A stretch of DNA of 64,000 nt from Burkholderia sp. D-99. Lineage in GTDB: Bacteria > Pseudomonadota > Gammaproteobacteria > Burkholderiales > Burkholderiaceae. Below the pieces are notes generated by a model that saw nothing but the letters and a program-made list of their open reading frames with translations, did no database searches and was not told the DNA's origin. The stretch spans positions 1-64,000 of the forward strand of contig NZ_JAAOXM010000003.1 of assembly GCF_011605345.1 (NCBI RefSeq). Direction: 5' to 3'. Made by a program: the position numbers and the translations under genes. Numbering within the stretch: the first letter of the stretch is position 1; every line of letters begins with the position of its first letter. Positions 22,749-31,700 of the stretch are shown here, piece by piece.

Positions 22749-23957
22749 ATGACCCACATCACCGCTGACCAGATGGCTCGCGTGAAGGCCACTGCCCCTG
22801 TCCTCGCCGTGCACGGCGCGACGATCACGAAGCACTTCTACCAGCGCATGTTCGCGCGCCATCCGGAACTGAAGAACCTGTTCAACCAGACGCACCAGAA
22901 GACCGGCAGCCAGCCGGAAACGCTCGCGAAGGCCGTTTATGCGTATGCGGCGAACATCGACAATCTCGGTGCGCTGGGCGGGGCGGTGTCGCACATCGCG
23001 CACAAGCACGCGAGTCTGAACATCCGCCCCGAGCATTACCCGATCGTCGGCGAGAACCTGCTCGCGTCGATCGTCGAAGTGCTCGGCGACGCGGTCGACG
23101 CCGACACGCTCGAGGCATGGCGCGTGGCGTACGGCCAGCTCGCGCAGATCCTGATCGGCGCCGAGGCCGACCTGTACGCGGGCGCCGCCTGGAGCGGGTT
23201 CCGTCCGTTCAAGGTCGCGCGCAAGGTGCGCGAGAGCGACGAGATCACGTCGTTTTACCTGACGCCCGCCGACGGCGGTGCTGCGCCGACCTTCGAGCCG
23301 GGCCAGTACGTCACGGTGAAGCGTTTCGTCGGCGATCTCGGTGTTGACCAGCCGCGCCAGTACAGCCTGTCCGATGCGCCGCACGGCAAGTGGCTGCGCA
23401 TCTCGGTGAAGCGCGAAGCCGGCAAGCCGGAAGCCATTCCGGCCGGCAAGGTGTCGACGCTGATGCACGACGGCGTGGAAGAGGGCGCGATCGTCGAGGT
23501 GACTGCGCCGATGGGCGAATTCTCGCTGAAGCGTGGCGTCGGGACGCCGGTCGTGCTGATCTCCGGCGGCGTTGGCCTGACGCCGATGGTGTCGATGGCG
23601 TCGACGCTGGTCGAGGAAGGCAGCCCGCGTGAAGTGCGGTTCGTCCATGCATGCCGTTCGGGCGCGGTGCATGCGTTCCGCGACTGGCTGAACGACACGG
23701 TGCGCACGCATGCGAACGTCAAGCGGACGGTGCTGTACGAGCTGGTCGGCCCGAACGATCGCGTCGGCATCGACCACGACATGGAAGGGCGCCTCACGTC
23801 GGAACGCGTGCAGCACTACGCGCTGGTGCCGGACGCCGACTACTACGTTTGCGGTCCGATCGCGTTCATGAAGGCACAGCGCGATGCGCTGGTCGCGCTC
23901 GGCGTCGCGCCGGAACGCATCAACACCGAGATCTTCGGTTCGGGCGCGCTCGAGTGA
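22749..23957 (+). CDS. hmp: Flavohaemoglobin (nitric oxide dioxygenase)
   Basis: Hmp converts nitric oxide and oxygen to nitrate using NAD(P)H. The 402 residues have an N-terminal globin domain (about 1-140) with distal Tyr31 in HFYQRMF and proximal His87 in IAHKHASLNI. A ferredoxin-reductase FAD domain with RQYSLSDAP and an NAD domain with VLISGGVGLTPMVSMAS and YYVCGPIAFMKA follow. AACGGAGAACGAAC supplies the ribosome site. The NsrR-like site upstream suggests induction by nitric oxide. A terminator follows. Confidence 0.97.
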   Translation: MTHITADQMARVKATAPVLAVHGATITKHFYQRMFARHPELKNLFNQTHQKTGSQPETLAKAVYAYAANIDNLGALGGAVSHIAHKHASLNIRPEHYPIVGENLLASIVEVLGDAVDADTLEAWRVAYGQLAQILIGAEADLYAGAAWSGFRPFKVARKVRESDEITSFYLTPADGGAAPTFEPGQYVTVKRFVGDLGVDQPRQYSLSDAPHGKWLRISVKREAGKPEAIPAGKVSTLMHDGVEEGAIVEVTAPMGEFSLKRGVGTPVVLISGGVGLTPMVSMASTLVEEGSPREVRFVHACRSGAVHAFRDWLNDTVRTHANVKRTVLYELVGPNDRVGIDHDMEGRLTSERVQHYALVPDADYYVCGPIAFMKAQRDALVALGVAPERINTEIFGSGALE

Positions 23958-23989
23958 TGCCCGCACGCAAGACGTGCGATTCATGAAAG

Positions 23990-24020
23990 AGCCCGGCGCG
24001 AGCCGGGCTTTGGTTTTGTT
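23990..24020 (+). terminator. Rho-independent terminator after hmp
   Basis: Stem AGCCCGGC / GCCGGGCT with a GCGA loop is followed by a T-rich tail (TTGGTTTTGTTT). It separates hmp from the convergent toxin-antitoxin pair. Confidence 0.85.
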
Positions 24021-24032
24021 TCGCACAGAGCG

Positions 24033-24422
24033 TCATGCGCGCAGCATCAGCGTGGCGTGGTAGCGCCATATTTTTGCATCGGCGCTGATGAGCGGCATGC
24101 CTTCATGGAGTGCCTGAGCGACCATCACGCGGTCGAACGGATCGGCATGATCCGGAAAATCCGGCAGTGCGGCGACGCCTTCGACGTGATCGCTGCTGAT
24201 CGGCAACTCCGCAAAGCCTGCGAGTCGGAATGCCGAACGTGCATCGCGCGGATGGACCGGCAGATTGCCTTTGCGGTATTTGATCGTAATTTCCCAGATG
24301 GACGCGGCGCTGACGTACAGCGTGTTTTCGGGATGTTCGATCAACGCGGCCGCAGTCGCAGAAAGTTGAGGCGCGCCTTCGGCCGCTCATAGCGCGATGT
24401 GCGTGTCGAGCAGCAGCTTCAC
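24033..24422 (-). pseudogene. VapC-type PIN-domain toxin with in-frame stop codon
   Basis: PIN-domain toxins are RNases that act with a cognate antitoxin. A GTG at 24422 overlaps the antitoxin stop (GTGA) and opens VKLLLDTHIAL, the standard PIN N-terminus with its first acidic residue. Codon 12 (24387-24389) is TGA. The frame then continues without interruption as AAEGAPQLSATAAALIEHPE, NTLYVSAASIWEITIKYRKG and DHADPFDRVMVAQALHEGMP, through to MLRA. Codon 12 follows IAL, where PIN toxins usually have Trp (TGG), so a single base change explains the break. Internal initiation at TTG 24344 would give only a truncated product lacking the first catalytic Asp. Confidence 0.85.
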
Positions 24423-24688
24423 GGGGCGAGTCCCCGTTTCGAGCTGGCATCGAAGTCGGCGGCGATCGATTCATCGCCGGCATTGAATGCCTCGACGGTC
24501 GTCGGGATGTTCAACCCGGCAAGCAACTGACGGGCTGCACCGATCCGCTTCGGCGCGGCATAAGGAACGATCCGGGCGACCGGATGACCGTTACGGGCGA
24601 TGACGACTTCGGATTCGCGCCCCAATTCAAGCGCTTCGACGAGGCTTGAGAGCCGCGACTTGGCATCATGCATGTTGACGGTCGGCAT
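24419..24688 (-). CDS. Phd/YefM-family antitoxin
   Basis: The 89-residue protein starts MPTVNMHDAKSRLSSLVEAL and continues with EVVIARNGHPVARIVPY, the Phd/YefM (prevent-host-death) DNA-binding fold. The C-terminus (DESIAADFDASSKRGLAP) would be the toxin-neutralising tail. It overlaps the toxin start by 4 bases, the normal layout of a co-translated TA pair. A 9-bp direct repeat just upstream may be its autoregulatory operator. With the toxin broken, it may be a lone remnant. Confidence 0.88.
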   Translation of the reverse strand: MPTVNMHDAKSRLSSLVEALELGRESEVVIARNGHPVARIVPYAAPKRIGAARQLLAGLNIPTTVEAFNAGDESIAADFDASSKRGLAP

Positions 24689-24701
24689 GGGCGTTCCCTT
24701 G

Positions 24702-24724
24702 GTTAGCTAGGTAACGTTAGCTAG
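24702..24724 (-). promoter_or_regulatory. 9-bp direct repeat upstream of the antitoxin
   Basis: GTTAGCTAG occurs twice, at 24702-24710 and 24716-24724, separated by GTAAC. It starts 13 bases upstream of the antitoxin ATG. Phd-type antitoxins bind repeated sites at their own promoter, so this is a candidate operator. No binding evidence. Confidence 0.45.
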
Positions 24725-24750
24725 TCCAGCAGAGCGGCGCGACGACCGCA

Positions 24751-24799
24751 GGCTGGCCGCATGGCCAACCCGTCGCCGGGCGGGGCCATGTGGCCAGCC
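24751..24799. repeat. Large inverted repeat (16-bp arms) between aroG and the TA pair
   Basis: The arms 24751-24766 (GGCTGGCCGCATGGCC) and 24784-24799 (GGCCATGTGGCCAGCC) are complementary at 15 of 16 positions around a 17-base loop. It lies 12 bases after the aroG stop. There is no T run on either side, so it is not a classical terminator. It may stabilise the aroG transcript end or mark the edge of the TA insertion. Confidence 0.7.
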
Positions 24800-24811
24800 G
24801 GTTCGCGTTCG

Positions 24812-25885
24812 TCAGTTGCCGCTGCCGCGCGTGACGCGGCGCGCCTTCACCGATTCCGCGAGGCCTTCGAGCACCTTCACGCTGTCGTCCCACGCGATGC
24901 ACGCGTCGGTGATGCTCTGGCCGTAGGTCAGTTCGCAGCCTTCCTTCAGGTCCTGGCGCCCCTCGACGAGATGCGACTCGATCATCACGCCGACGATGCG
25001 CGCGTCGCCGGCCGCGATCTGGCGGCCGATGTCGGCGCAGACGGGGATCTGGTTCTCGTGCTTCTTCGAGCTGTTCGCGTGGCTCGCGTCGATCATCAGG
25101 CGTGCGGCGAGGCCGGCCTTGCCGATGTCCGCGCAGGCGGCGTTCACGCTGTCTGCGTCGTAGTTCGGCGCCTTGCCGCCGCGCAGGATCACGTGGCAGT
25201 CCTCGTTGCCGGCCGTCGACACGATCGCCGAATGGCCGCCCTTCGTCACCGACAGGAAATGGTGCGGCTGCGATGCGGCCTTGATCGCGTCGACCGCGAT
25301 CTTCACGTTGCCGTCGGTGCCGTTCTTGAAGCCGACCGGGCACGACAGCCCCGACGCGAGCTCGCGGTGCACCTGCGATTCCGTCGTGCGCGCGCCGATC
25401 GCGCCCCACGAGATCAGGTCGGCGATGTATTGCGGGCTGATCATGTCGAGGTATTCGGTCGCGGCCGGCAGCCCCATCTCGTTGATCTGCAGCAGCAGCT
25501 CGCGCGCGGTGCGCAGCCCTTCGTTGATCTTGAAGCTGTTGTCGAGGTGCGGATCGTTGATGAGGCCCTTCCAGCCGACCGTCGTGCGCGGCTTCTCGAA
25601 GTACACGCGCATCACGATTTCCAGTTCGCCCTTGAAGCGCTCGCGCTCCTTCGCGAGCCGGCCCGCGTACTCGATCGCCGCCTTCGTGTCATGGATCGAG
25701 CACGGCCCGACGACGACGATCAGCCGGTCGTCCATCCCGTGCAGGATGCGGTGCATCGACTCGCGCGAGTTGTAGATCAGCTCGGACGCGGCTTCGGAGC
25801 ACGCGAATTCACGGATCAGGTGGGCGGGCGGCGTCAGTTCCTTGAGTTCGCGAATGCGGACGTCGTCGGTGTTGTGCGGGGGCAT
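24812..25885 (-). CDS. aroG: 3-deoxy-7-phosphoheptulonate synthase (DAHP synthase, class I)
   Basis: This enzyme condenses phosphoenolpyruvate and erythrose-4-phosphate, the first step of aromatic amino acid synthesis. The 357 residues are of the AroF/G/H type, with the metal-binding Cys62 in VVVGPCSIHD, MRVYFEKPRTTVGWKGLIND, GARTTESQVHRELASGLSCP, GFKNGTDG and IDASHANSSKKHE. The N-terminal region (VRIRELKELTPPAHLI) corresponds to the regulatory extension that binds an aromatic amino acid. Which amino acid inhibits it cannot be told with certainty, so the symbol is by closest type. A hairpin with a T run lies about 130 bases upstream on the coding strand. Confidence 0.92.
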   Translation of the reverse strand: MPPHNTDDVRIRELKELTPPAHLIREFACSEAASELIYNSRESMHRILHGMDDRLIVVVGPCSIHDTKAAIEYAGRLAKERERFKGELEIVMRVYFEKPRTTVGWKGLINDPHLDNSFKINEGLRTARELLLQINEMGLPAATEYLDMISPQYIADLISWGAIGARTTESQVHRELASGLSCPVGFKNGTDGNVKIAVDAIKAASQPHHFLSVTKGGHSAIVSTAGNEDCHVILRGGKAPNYDADSVNAACADIGKAGLAARLMIDASHANSSKKHENQIPVCADIGRQIAAGDARIVGVMIESHLVEGRQDLKEGCELTYGQSITDACIAWDDSVKVLEGLAESVKARRVTRGSGN

Positions 25886-26282
25886 GCTGTTTCTCCTAGA
25901 GTTCCGGGCGCCGTTCGATCAGTGGGCGTGCGGCAGATTCATCAATTCAAGCGATTCAGTGGTTTCGGTCGGGGCCGCGGGACCGCTGCGGCGGCAACCG
26001 GGTGGCGAAGGGCGAAAAAAAACCGCCGGGTTCGCCGGCGGTTTTTTCGGGAATTTCGGTTGCGCTTTACGCGCCATCAACCCTCTCGATCCGCCAGCGG
26101 TCTGAGATACCAAAAAAAGTAAAAATAAAACTTGGCGGACATGACGGAGATTCGGTTCGTCAAAAAAGTTGATTCGGAATTTATACCCCGTCGCCGGGCG
26201 GCTGGCAACCGGGAAACGTCGAAAATGCGGACATTCCGCGCGTTTTCTTCAAAATGCGCGAAATGTCTGCGTTGCGATGCGG
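25886..26282. other. tldD-aroG intergenic region
   Basis: This 397-base gap has no convincing gene. It holds the strong hairpin at 26015-26047 and a markedly AT-rich segment at about 26105-26190 (A-rich tracts on the plus strand) next to the tldD stop. The AT-rich segment could be a promoter for aroG or for a short RNA ending at the hairpin. Confidence 0.5.
26015..26047. terminator. Bidirectional hairpin terminator upstream of aroG
   Basis: Stem ACCGCCGG / CCGGCGGT with a GTTCG loop is preceded by seven A and followed by TTTTT on the plus strand. On the minus strand it ends in eight T. It lies about 236 bases after the tldD stop and 130 bases before the aroG start, so it may end the yhdP-tldD transcript or act within an aroG leader. 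Confidence 0.8.
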
Positions 26283-27749
26283 TTATGCCGTACCGCCGAC
26301 CGTCATCTTGTCGATCCGAAGGGTCGGCTGGCCGACGCCGACCGGCACGCTCTGGCCTTCCTTGCCGCACACGCCCACACCCGTGTCGAGCGACATGTCG
26401 TTGCCGATCATGCTCACGTATTTCAGCGATTCGGGACCGCTGCCGATCAGCGTTGCGCCCTTGACCGGGTAGGTGATCTTGCCGTTCTCGATCATGTACG
26501 CCTCGGATGCCGAGAACACGAACTTGCCGTTCGTGATGTCGACCTGGCCGCCGCCGAAGTTCACCGCGTACAGGCCGTTCTTCACCGACGCGATGATTTC
26601 CTGCGGATCCTTGTCGCCGTTCAGCATGTACGTGTTCGTCATGCGCGGCATCGGCAGCGCCGCATACGACTCGCGCCGCGCGTTGCCGGTGACCGGCATC
26701 TTCATCAGGCGTGCGTTCAGCGTGTCCTGGATGTAGCCCTTCAGGATGCCGTCCTCGATCAGCGTCGTGCACTGCGTCGGGTTGCCTTCGTCGTCGATGT
26801 TCAGCGAGCCGCGGCGGTTCGGCAGCGTGCCGTCGTCGACCACCGTCACGCCCTTCGCGGCGACCCGCTCACCGATCCGGCCCGCGAATGCCGACGAGCC
26901 CTTGCGGTTGAAATCGCCCTCGAGGCCGTGGCCGATCGCCTCGTGCAGCAGCACGCCCGGCCAGCCCGGCCCGAGCACGACCGTCATCGCGCCGGCCGGC
27001 GCGGGGCGTGCGTCGAGGTTCACGAGCGCCGCATGCACGGCGTCGTCGACGTAGCGCGACAGCACTTCGTCGGTGAAGTAGCCGTAGTCGAAGCGGCCGC
27101 CACCGCCGCCGGAGCCGATCTCGCGGCGGCCGTTCTGCTCGGCGATCACCGTGACCGATACGCGCACGAGCGGGCGGATGTCGGCCGCGAGCGCACCGTC
27201 GCTGCGCGCGACCAGCACGACGTCGTATTCGCCGGCGAGGCCCGCCATCACTTGCGTGACGCGCGGGTCGCGGCCGCGCGCCATCTGTTCGATGCGCTCG
27301 AGCAGCTTGACCTTGGCCGTCGCGTCGAGCGACGCGAGCGGATCGGACGGCAGGTACAGGTCGCGGCCCGAGATGCCCTTCAGCGTCGTAGCCGCCTTGA
27401 TCTTCTGGCGGCCGCCGCCGGCCGCCGCGATCGCCTTGGTGGCCGCGGCCGCCTGCGCGATCGCTTCCGGGGACAGGTCGTCCGAGTACGCGAACGCGGT
27501 GCGGTCGCCCGCGACCGCACGCACGCCGACGCCCTGGTCGATGCTGAAGCTGCCCGATTTGACGATGCCTTCCTCGAGGCTCCACGCTTCGCTGCGGGTC
27601 GCCTGGAAGTACAGGTCCGCGTAGTCGACGCGATGCGTGAAGATGTCGGCGATCGTGCGCGTGAGCAGGCTTTCGTCGAGGCCGTACGGCGTGAGCAGGA
27701 TGTCCTTCGCCAGCGCGAGGTTGCGGATGCCGGGTTCGATGATGTTCAT
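26283..27749 (-). CDS. tldD: Metalloprotease TldD
   Basis: TldD, usually paired with TldE/PmbA, is a zinc protease that degrades unfolded small proteins and matures some peptides. The 488 residues from MNIIEPGIRNLALAKDILLT contain the zinc motif HEAIGHGLEGD (His269 to His273) and the C-terminal GVCGKEGQSVPVGVGQP. Length is normal for the family. The frame is open seven codons further upstream, but the selected ATG matches the family start. It follows the nitrilase-like gene and yhdP on the same strand; yhdP-tldD linkage is widespread. pmbA is not in the window. Confidence 0.96.
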   Translation of the reverse strand: MNIIEPGIRNLALAKDILLTPYGLDESLLTRTIADIFTHRVDYADLYFQATRSEAWSLEEGIVKSGSFSIDQGVGVRAVAGDRTAFAYSDDLSPEAIAQAAAATKAIAAAGGGRQKIKAATTLKGISGRDLYLPSDPLASLDATAKVKLLERIEQMARGRDPRVTQVMAGLAGEYDVVLVARSDGALAADIRPLVRVSVTVIAEQNGRREIGSGGGGGRFDYGYFTDEVLSRYVDDAVHAALVNLDARPAPAGAMTVVLGPGWPGVLLHEAIGHGLEGDFNRKGSSAFAGRIGERVAAKGVTVVDDGTLPNRRGSLNIDDEGNPTQCTTLIEDGILKGYIQDTLNARLMKMPVTGNARRESYAALPMPRMTNTYMLNGDKDPQEIIASVKNGLYAVNFGGGQVDITNGKFVFSASEAYMIENGKITYPVKGATLIGSGPESLKYVSMIGNDMSLDTGVGVCGKEGQSVPVGVGQPTLRIDKMTVGGTA

Positions 27750-27834
27750 GCGGATATCGGGGTTTCTCAAAAAGTTGTCGGGTGCTTCTGGGCAGATGGG
27801 TTGGCCGCGCGGCGTTTCAAGCGGCGCGGCGAAT

Positions 27835-28662
27835 TCAGGTCAGCACGCGGTGCCGCCACGCGGGCAGGCTCTGGCGAACGTCGGCGATGCGCTGCGGATC
27901 GATCGCGCCGAGCACGACGCTTGCGCCCACGTCGCGAACCGCGACGATCTCGCCCCACGGGTCGATCAGCATGCTGTGGCCCCAGGTGCGCCGGCCGTTC
28001 TCGTGCTTGCCGCCTTGCGCGGCCGCGAGCACGTAGCACTGGTTTTCGACGGCCCGCGCGCGCAGCAGCATTTCCCAATGCGCGCGGCCCGTCGTATACG
28101 TAAACGCTGACGGTACGACGATCAGCGCGCAGTCGCCCATCCTGCGATACAGCTCCGGAAAGCGGAGATCGTAACAGACCGACAGGCCGACCCGCCCGAA
28201 CGGCGCGTCGAACGCGACGACCGACTCGCCCGCGCGGATCGTGCGCGCCTCGTCGAACGACTCGTCGCCTTTCTCGAAGTTGAACAGGTGGATCTTGTCG
28301 TAGCGCGCGGCTTCGTTGCCGGACGGATCGAACACGAGCGTCGTGTTCAGCACGCGATCGGGCTCGGGCGCCTTCAGCGGCAGCGTGCCGCCGATCACCC
28401 AGATGCCGTGGCGGCGCGCGGCGTCCGCGAGGAAGCGCTGGATCGGGCCGTCCTGATACGGCTCGGCGAGCGCGAGCTTGTCGGTGTCGCGATGGCCCAT
28501 GAAGCAGAAATACTCGGGCAGCAGCACGAGCTGTGCGCCTTCGCCGGCGGCTTCCGCGATCAGGCGGCGCGCTTCGGCGAGATTGCGTGTGACGTCCGGC
28601 GTGCTCACCATCTGCAGCGCGGCGACCCGGAAGGGTGTGGCGGAACGGGTGTGGTCGGTCAT
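27835..28662 (-). CDS. Carbon-nitrogen hydrolase (nitrilase superfamily, Nit-type)
   Basis: The 275-residue protein carries the nitrilase catalytic triad Glu50 (LLPEYF), Lys123 (YDKIHLF) and Cys163 (SVCYDLRFPELYR). The layout resembles Nit1/Nit2-type amidases, which hydrolyse deaminated glutathione or omega-amidated acids. The substrate cannot be fixed from sequence. It lies between yhdP (51 bases upstream) and tldD (85 bases downstream) on the same strand, so the three probably form one transcript. Confidence 0.93.
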   Translation of the reverse strand: MTDHTRSATPFRVAALQMVSTPDVTRNLAEARRLIAEAAGEGAQLVLLPEYFCFMGHRDTDKLALAEPYQDGPIQRFLADAARRHGIWVIGGTLPLKAPEPDRVLNTTLVFDPSGNEAARYDKIHLFNFEKGDESFDEARTIRAGESVVAFDAPFGRVGLSVCYDLRFPELYRRMGDCALIVVPSAFTYTTGRAHWEMLLRARAVENQCYVLAAAQGGKHENGRRTWGHSMLIDPWGEIVAVRDVGASVVLGAIDPQRIADVRQSLPAWRHRVLT

Positions 28663-28713
28663 CGCGGGATCGGTTGCATCATAAATGGGGTGCGGCCCGG
28701 CGCCATGCGCGGC

Positions 28714-31700
28714 TCAATGATTCGGGTTCGCCGCATCGGCCGGACCGTGATTCATCTTACCCTGATCGCCCCGCACCCGCTCGATGTGCGGGTGCGCCCA
28801 CGAGCCGGTGATCGTGTAGTCGAGCGCGAACGCGCGCGACAGCGTCTCCGATAGCGCGTAGTTCGCGGCCAGCACGCCGACGCCGAGCAGCGGGTTGATG
28901 ATGGCCGCCCCGATCGCGGCTGCGCCGGCGCTGATTTTCGGCGCGACGTGCGCATGCAGGTCCTGCGTCTCGGTGCCGAGATCGACCGCGCCGCGCACGG
29001 TGACGTTCGCCGGCCCCGTCATCATCGAGAAGTCGTCGGTGCGGGCGATCCCGTTCGAGATCTGGCCGGTGCCCGTGATCTTGTCGAACGGCAGCCCCTT
29101 GCCGATCACGTCGCGGAAATTCAGCGTCAGGAAGCGCGCGAGGCTCTGCAGGCTCAGCACGCCGAGGAGCTTCGCCGCGCCCGGATCGACCTTCAGGATC
29201 TGGCCGTGTTCGAGGTCGAGCGCGATCTGGCCGCCGAGCGACGGGAAGTCGAGCGCGGTCGGGCCGCCGCGCCAGCCGACCTTGCCGGTGACCGTGCCGT
29301 GGCCGTCCGCGAGCGTGCGCGGCAGGCCGACACGGTCGAGCAGTGCGCCCGCGTTATCGATGTCGAGCTTGAAGTCGAACACGGTGCGGCGCGGCGCATC
29401 GTTTTCATCGGTGCCGCGGGCGAGCGCACGGCGCGACGTGCGCCAGTTGCCGGTCGCCGTCAGCTTCGCGGCCGGGTTCGACAGCTCCAGCTTGTCGAGC
29501 TGCCAGACCGGCGTGCCGGCTTCGTCGATATTGCGCGCGTTGACGACGAGGCGGCCGATGTCGTGGTTGCGTGCGACGACCTGGTCGACGATCAGGTCGA
29601 TCGACGGCATCGGGCGGTCGGTCGGCGTCGGCAGGTTCATCGCGCGGCCGACGAGGTCGTGCTGCGCGCTGTCCGGAATCACGAGCTTCGCGAGGCGCGC
29701 GTTCAGCACGCCCGCACCATTGTGGCCGCCACCCGGCGCCCACGACAGGTAGCCCGACACCTGGTTCGACGCGATGTTCGCCTGCCAGAGCTCGTCGACG
29801 TGCGACGCGCCGACGATCACGTTTTCCCAGTTGCGCTTGAGCAGCTTCAGCGTGCCGAAATGGAACGCGAAGCGCTTCGGCGCGAAGCTCGCGACATCGA
29901 CGCGCGGCGCGGCCTGCGGCTCCTGCGCGCGCGGCGTGTCGGGTTTCAGCGTATGGGCAAGCGCGAGCCACGCATCGGCGTCCAGTTCGTTGACGTCGAC
30001 GGCTGCGCTCACGCCGTCCTGCGGCATGTCGGGCATCCGGTGGACGCCGATCGCGCCGCGCACCGCGCGCAGCGGCTGGCCGCGCGTGGCGTCGAGCAGG
30101 TAGGTCGCGGATACGGGGCCGAGCGTCAGGTCGGCGTGCTCGAGGCGCTTGCCGTCCGCCTGCGGCGCAGGCTGCAGCGTGAAGCTGAACGGCATCGGCG
30201 TGCCGGCCGCCTTCGCGAACGGTGCGGGGAAGTGCAGCGCGACACCGGTCAGGTCGGAATGCGCGCTGATATCGGGCAGGCGGCCCGGCGCGCCGCGCAC
30301 GTCGACCTTGTACGGGGCGTCGCCGACCACGTGCTCGAGCAGCGCGGCCGCCGGGCCGTGCAGATTCAGGCCGCGCGCGGCGTCGAGCGCGAGCCGGCCG
30401 TCGACGTTCACCGTGTACGGGCCGTGCGACTGGAAGTTGCCGTTCGCGCGCACCGGGCCGCCGAGGAAGCGTCCCGACAGATCGTGCAGCGACGCGCCGG
30501 CCTCGGTGAACCGGACACTGCCGCGCAGCGCGGACAGCGGCGGCACGCCGCTGGTCGTCAGCGTGTTGCCGCCGAACGCGAGCGCGCCTTCGATGTGCGT
30601 GTGCGGATGCGCGACGTGCTGCGGAATCGTGATCTTGAGCGCGAGCGACGCCGGCCCCTGCGCATCGATCCGCTGGCCGATATGCCCGCTCATCGTGCCG
30701 AGCGAGCTGTTGTCCGCGTAGTCGATCAGGTCGGCCAGCGGGCCCTGCGCATGGCCGTCGATGATGAGCGGCGAGTGGGTCGGGTTGCCGAGATCGTCGA
30801 TGCGGCCCGCGACCTTCGTCAGCGCGACGCGCTTGTAGTGTGCGCGATCGATGTCGAAGCGCAGCTTGTTCTGCGTGAGCTCGAACACGCCGTCGATTCC
30901 GTCGAGCGCCGGCCAGACGCTCGGCGTGCCGTTCGCGAGCTTGCGCGGCGGATACGGCGTCGGTTCGAAGCGGCCGCCGGTGAACGGCGCGACGATGTGG
31001 AACACGCCGGCGTCCGGCTCGTGTTCGAACGGGAATTTCTCGAGCGGGCCGTGGGCGACGATCGATGCGCCCTTGGTCACCTGGCCGTCCTGCAGCGCGT
31101 GGCCGAGATAGTCGCGCAGGTGTTCGGACATCCCGGTCGGCAGGTAGCGCGGAATGCGTGCCACCGACGCGCGGGCGAAATCGGCGCGCAGGTCGAGCGT
31201 GCCGCGGCCGTGGCCGGGGTTCGTGTACGAGCCGGACACCGCGATTTCGGCATCGGGGTTCGAGACGAGCAGGTCGGGCAGCGTCACGTCGACGCGCGCG
31301 TGCTTGTCGCCGGGCGCGGGCGTGATCGCCCATTTGACGTTGCCGCGCAGCCGGTCGAACGTCAGGCGCGGCTCGTCGAACTCGCCGGGCACCGTGACGG
31401 CCGCGTTGACCGTGTCGAAATGCGCGCTGCCGCCCGTCTCGCTCGCGTCGACGCGGCCCCACAGGTTCTCGACACCCGGCCATCCGGCCCGCGGGTGGCC
31501 GCGCGGCGAGAGCCCGGGCGGCGGCTCCTGCGCGGCGAAGCTGATGCCCTGCAGATCGGCGAGGAAACGGTAGCGGACGATCGGCGCGGCGCCCGTGCGC
31601 CGCTCCTCGTCGGCGAGTTCGGCCCGCGCAGGCTTCGCGCGTTCGACCTCGATGTGATAGTTCGACACCATCCCGCGCGGGTCGATCCTGATCAGCTCGT

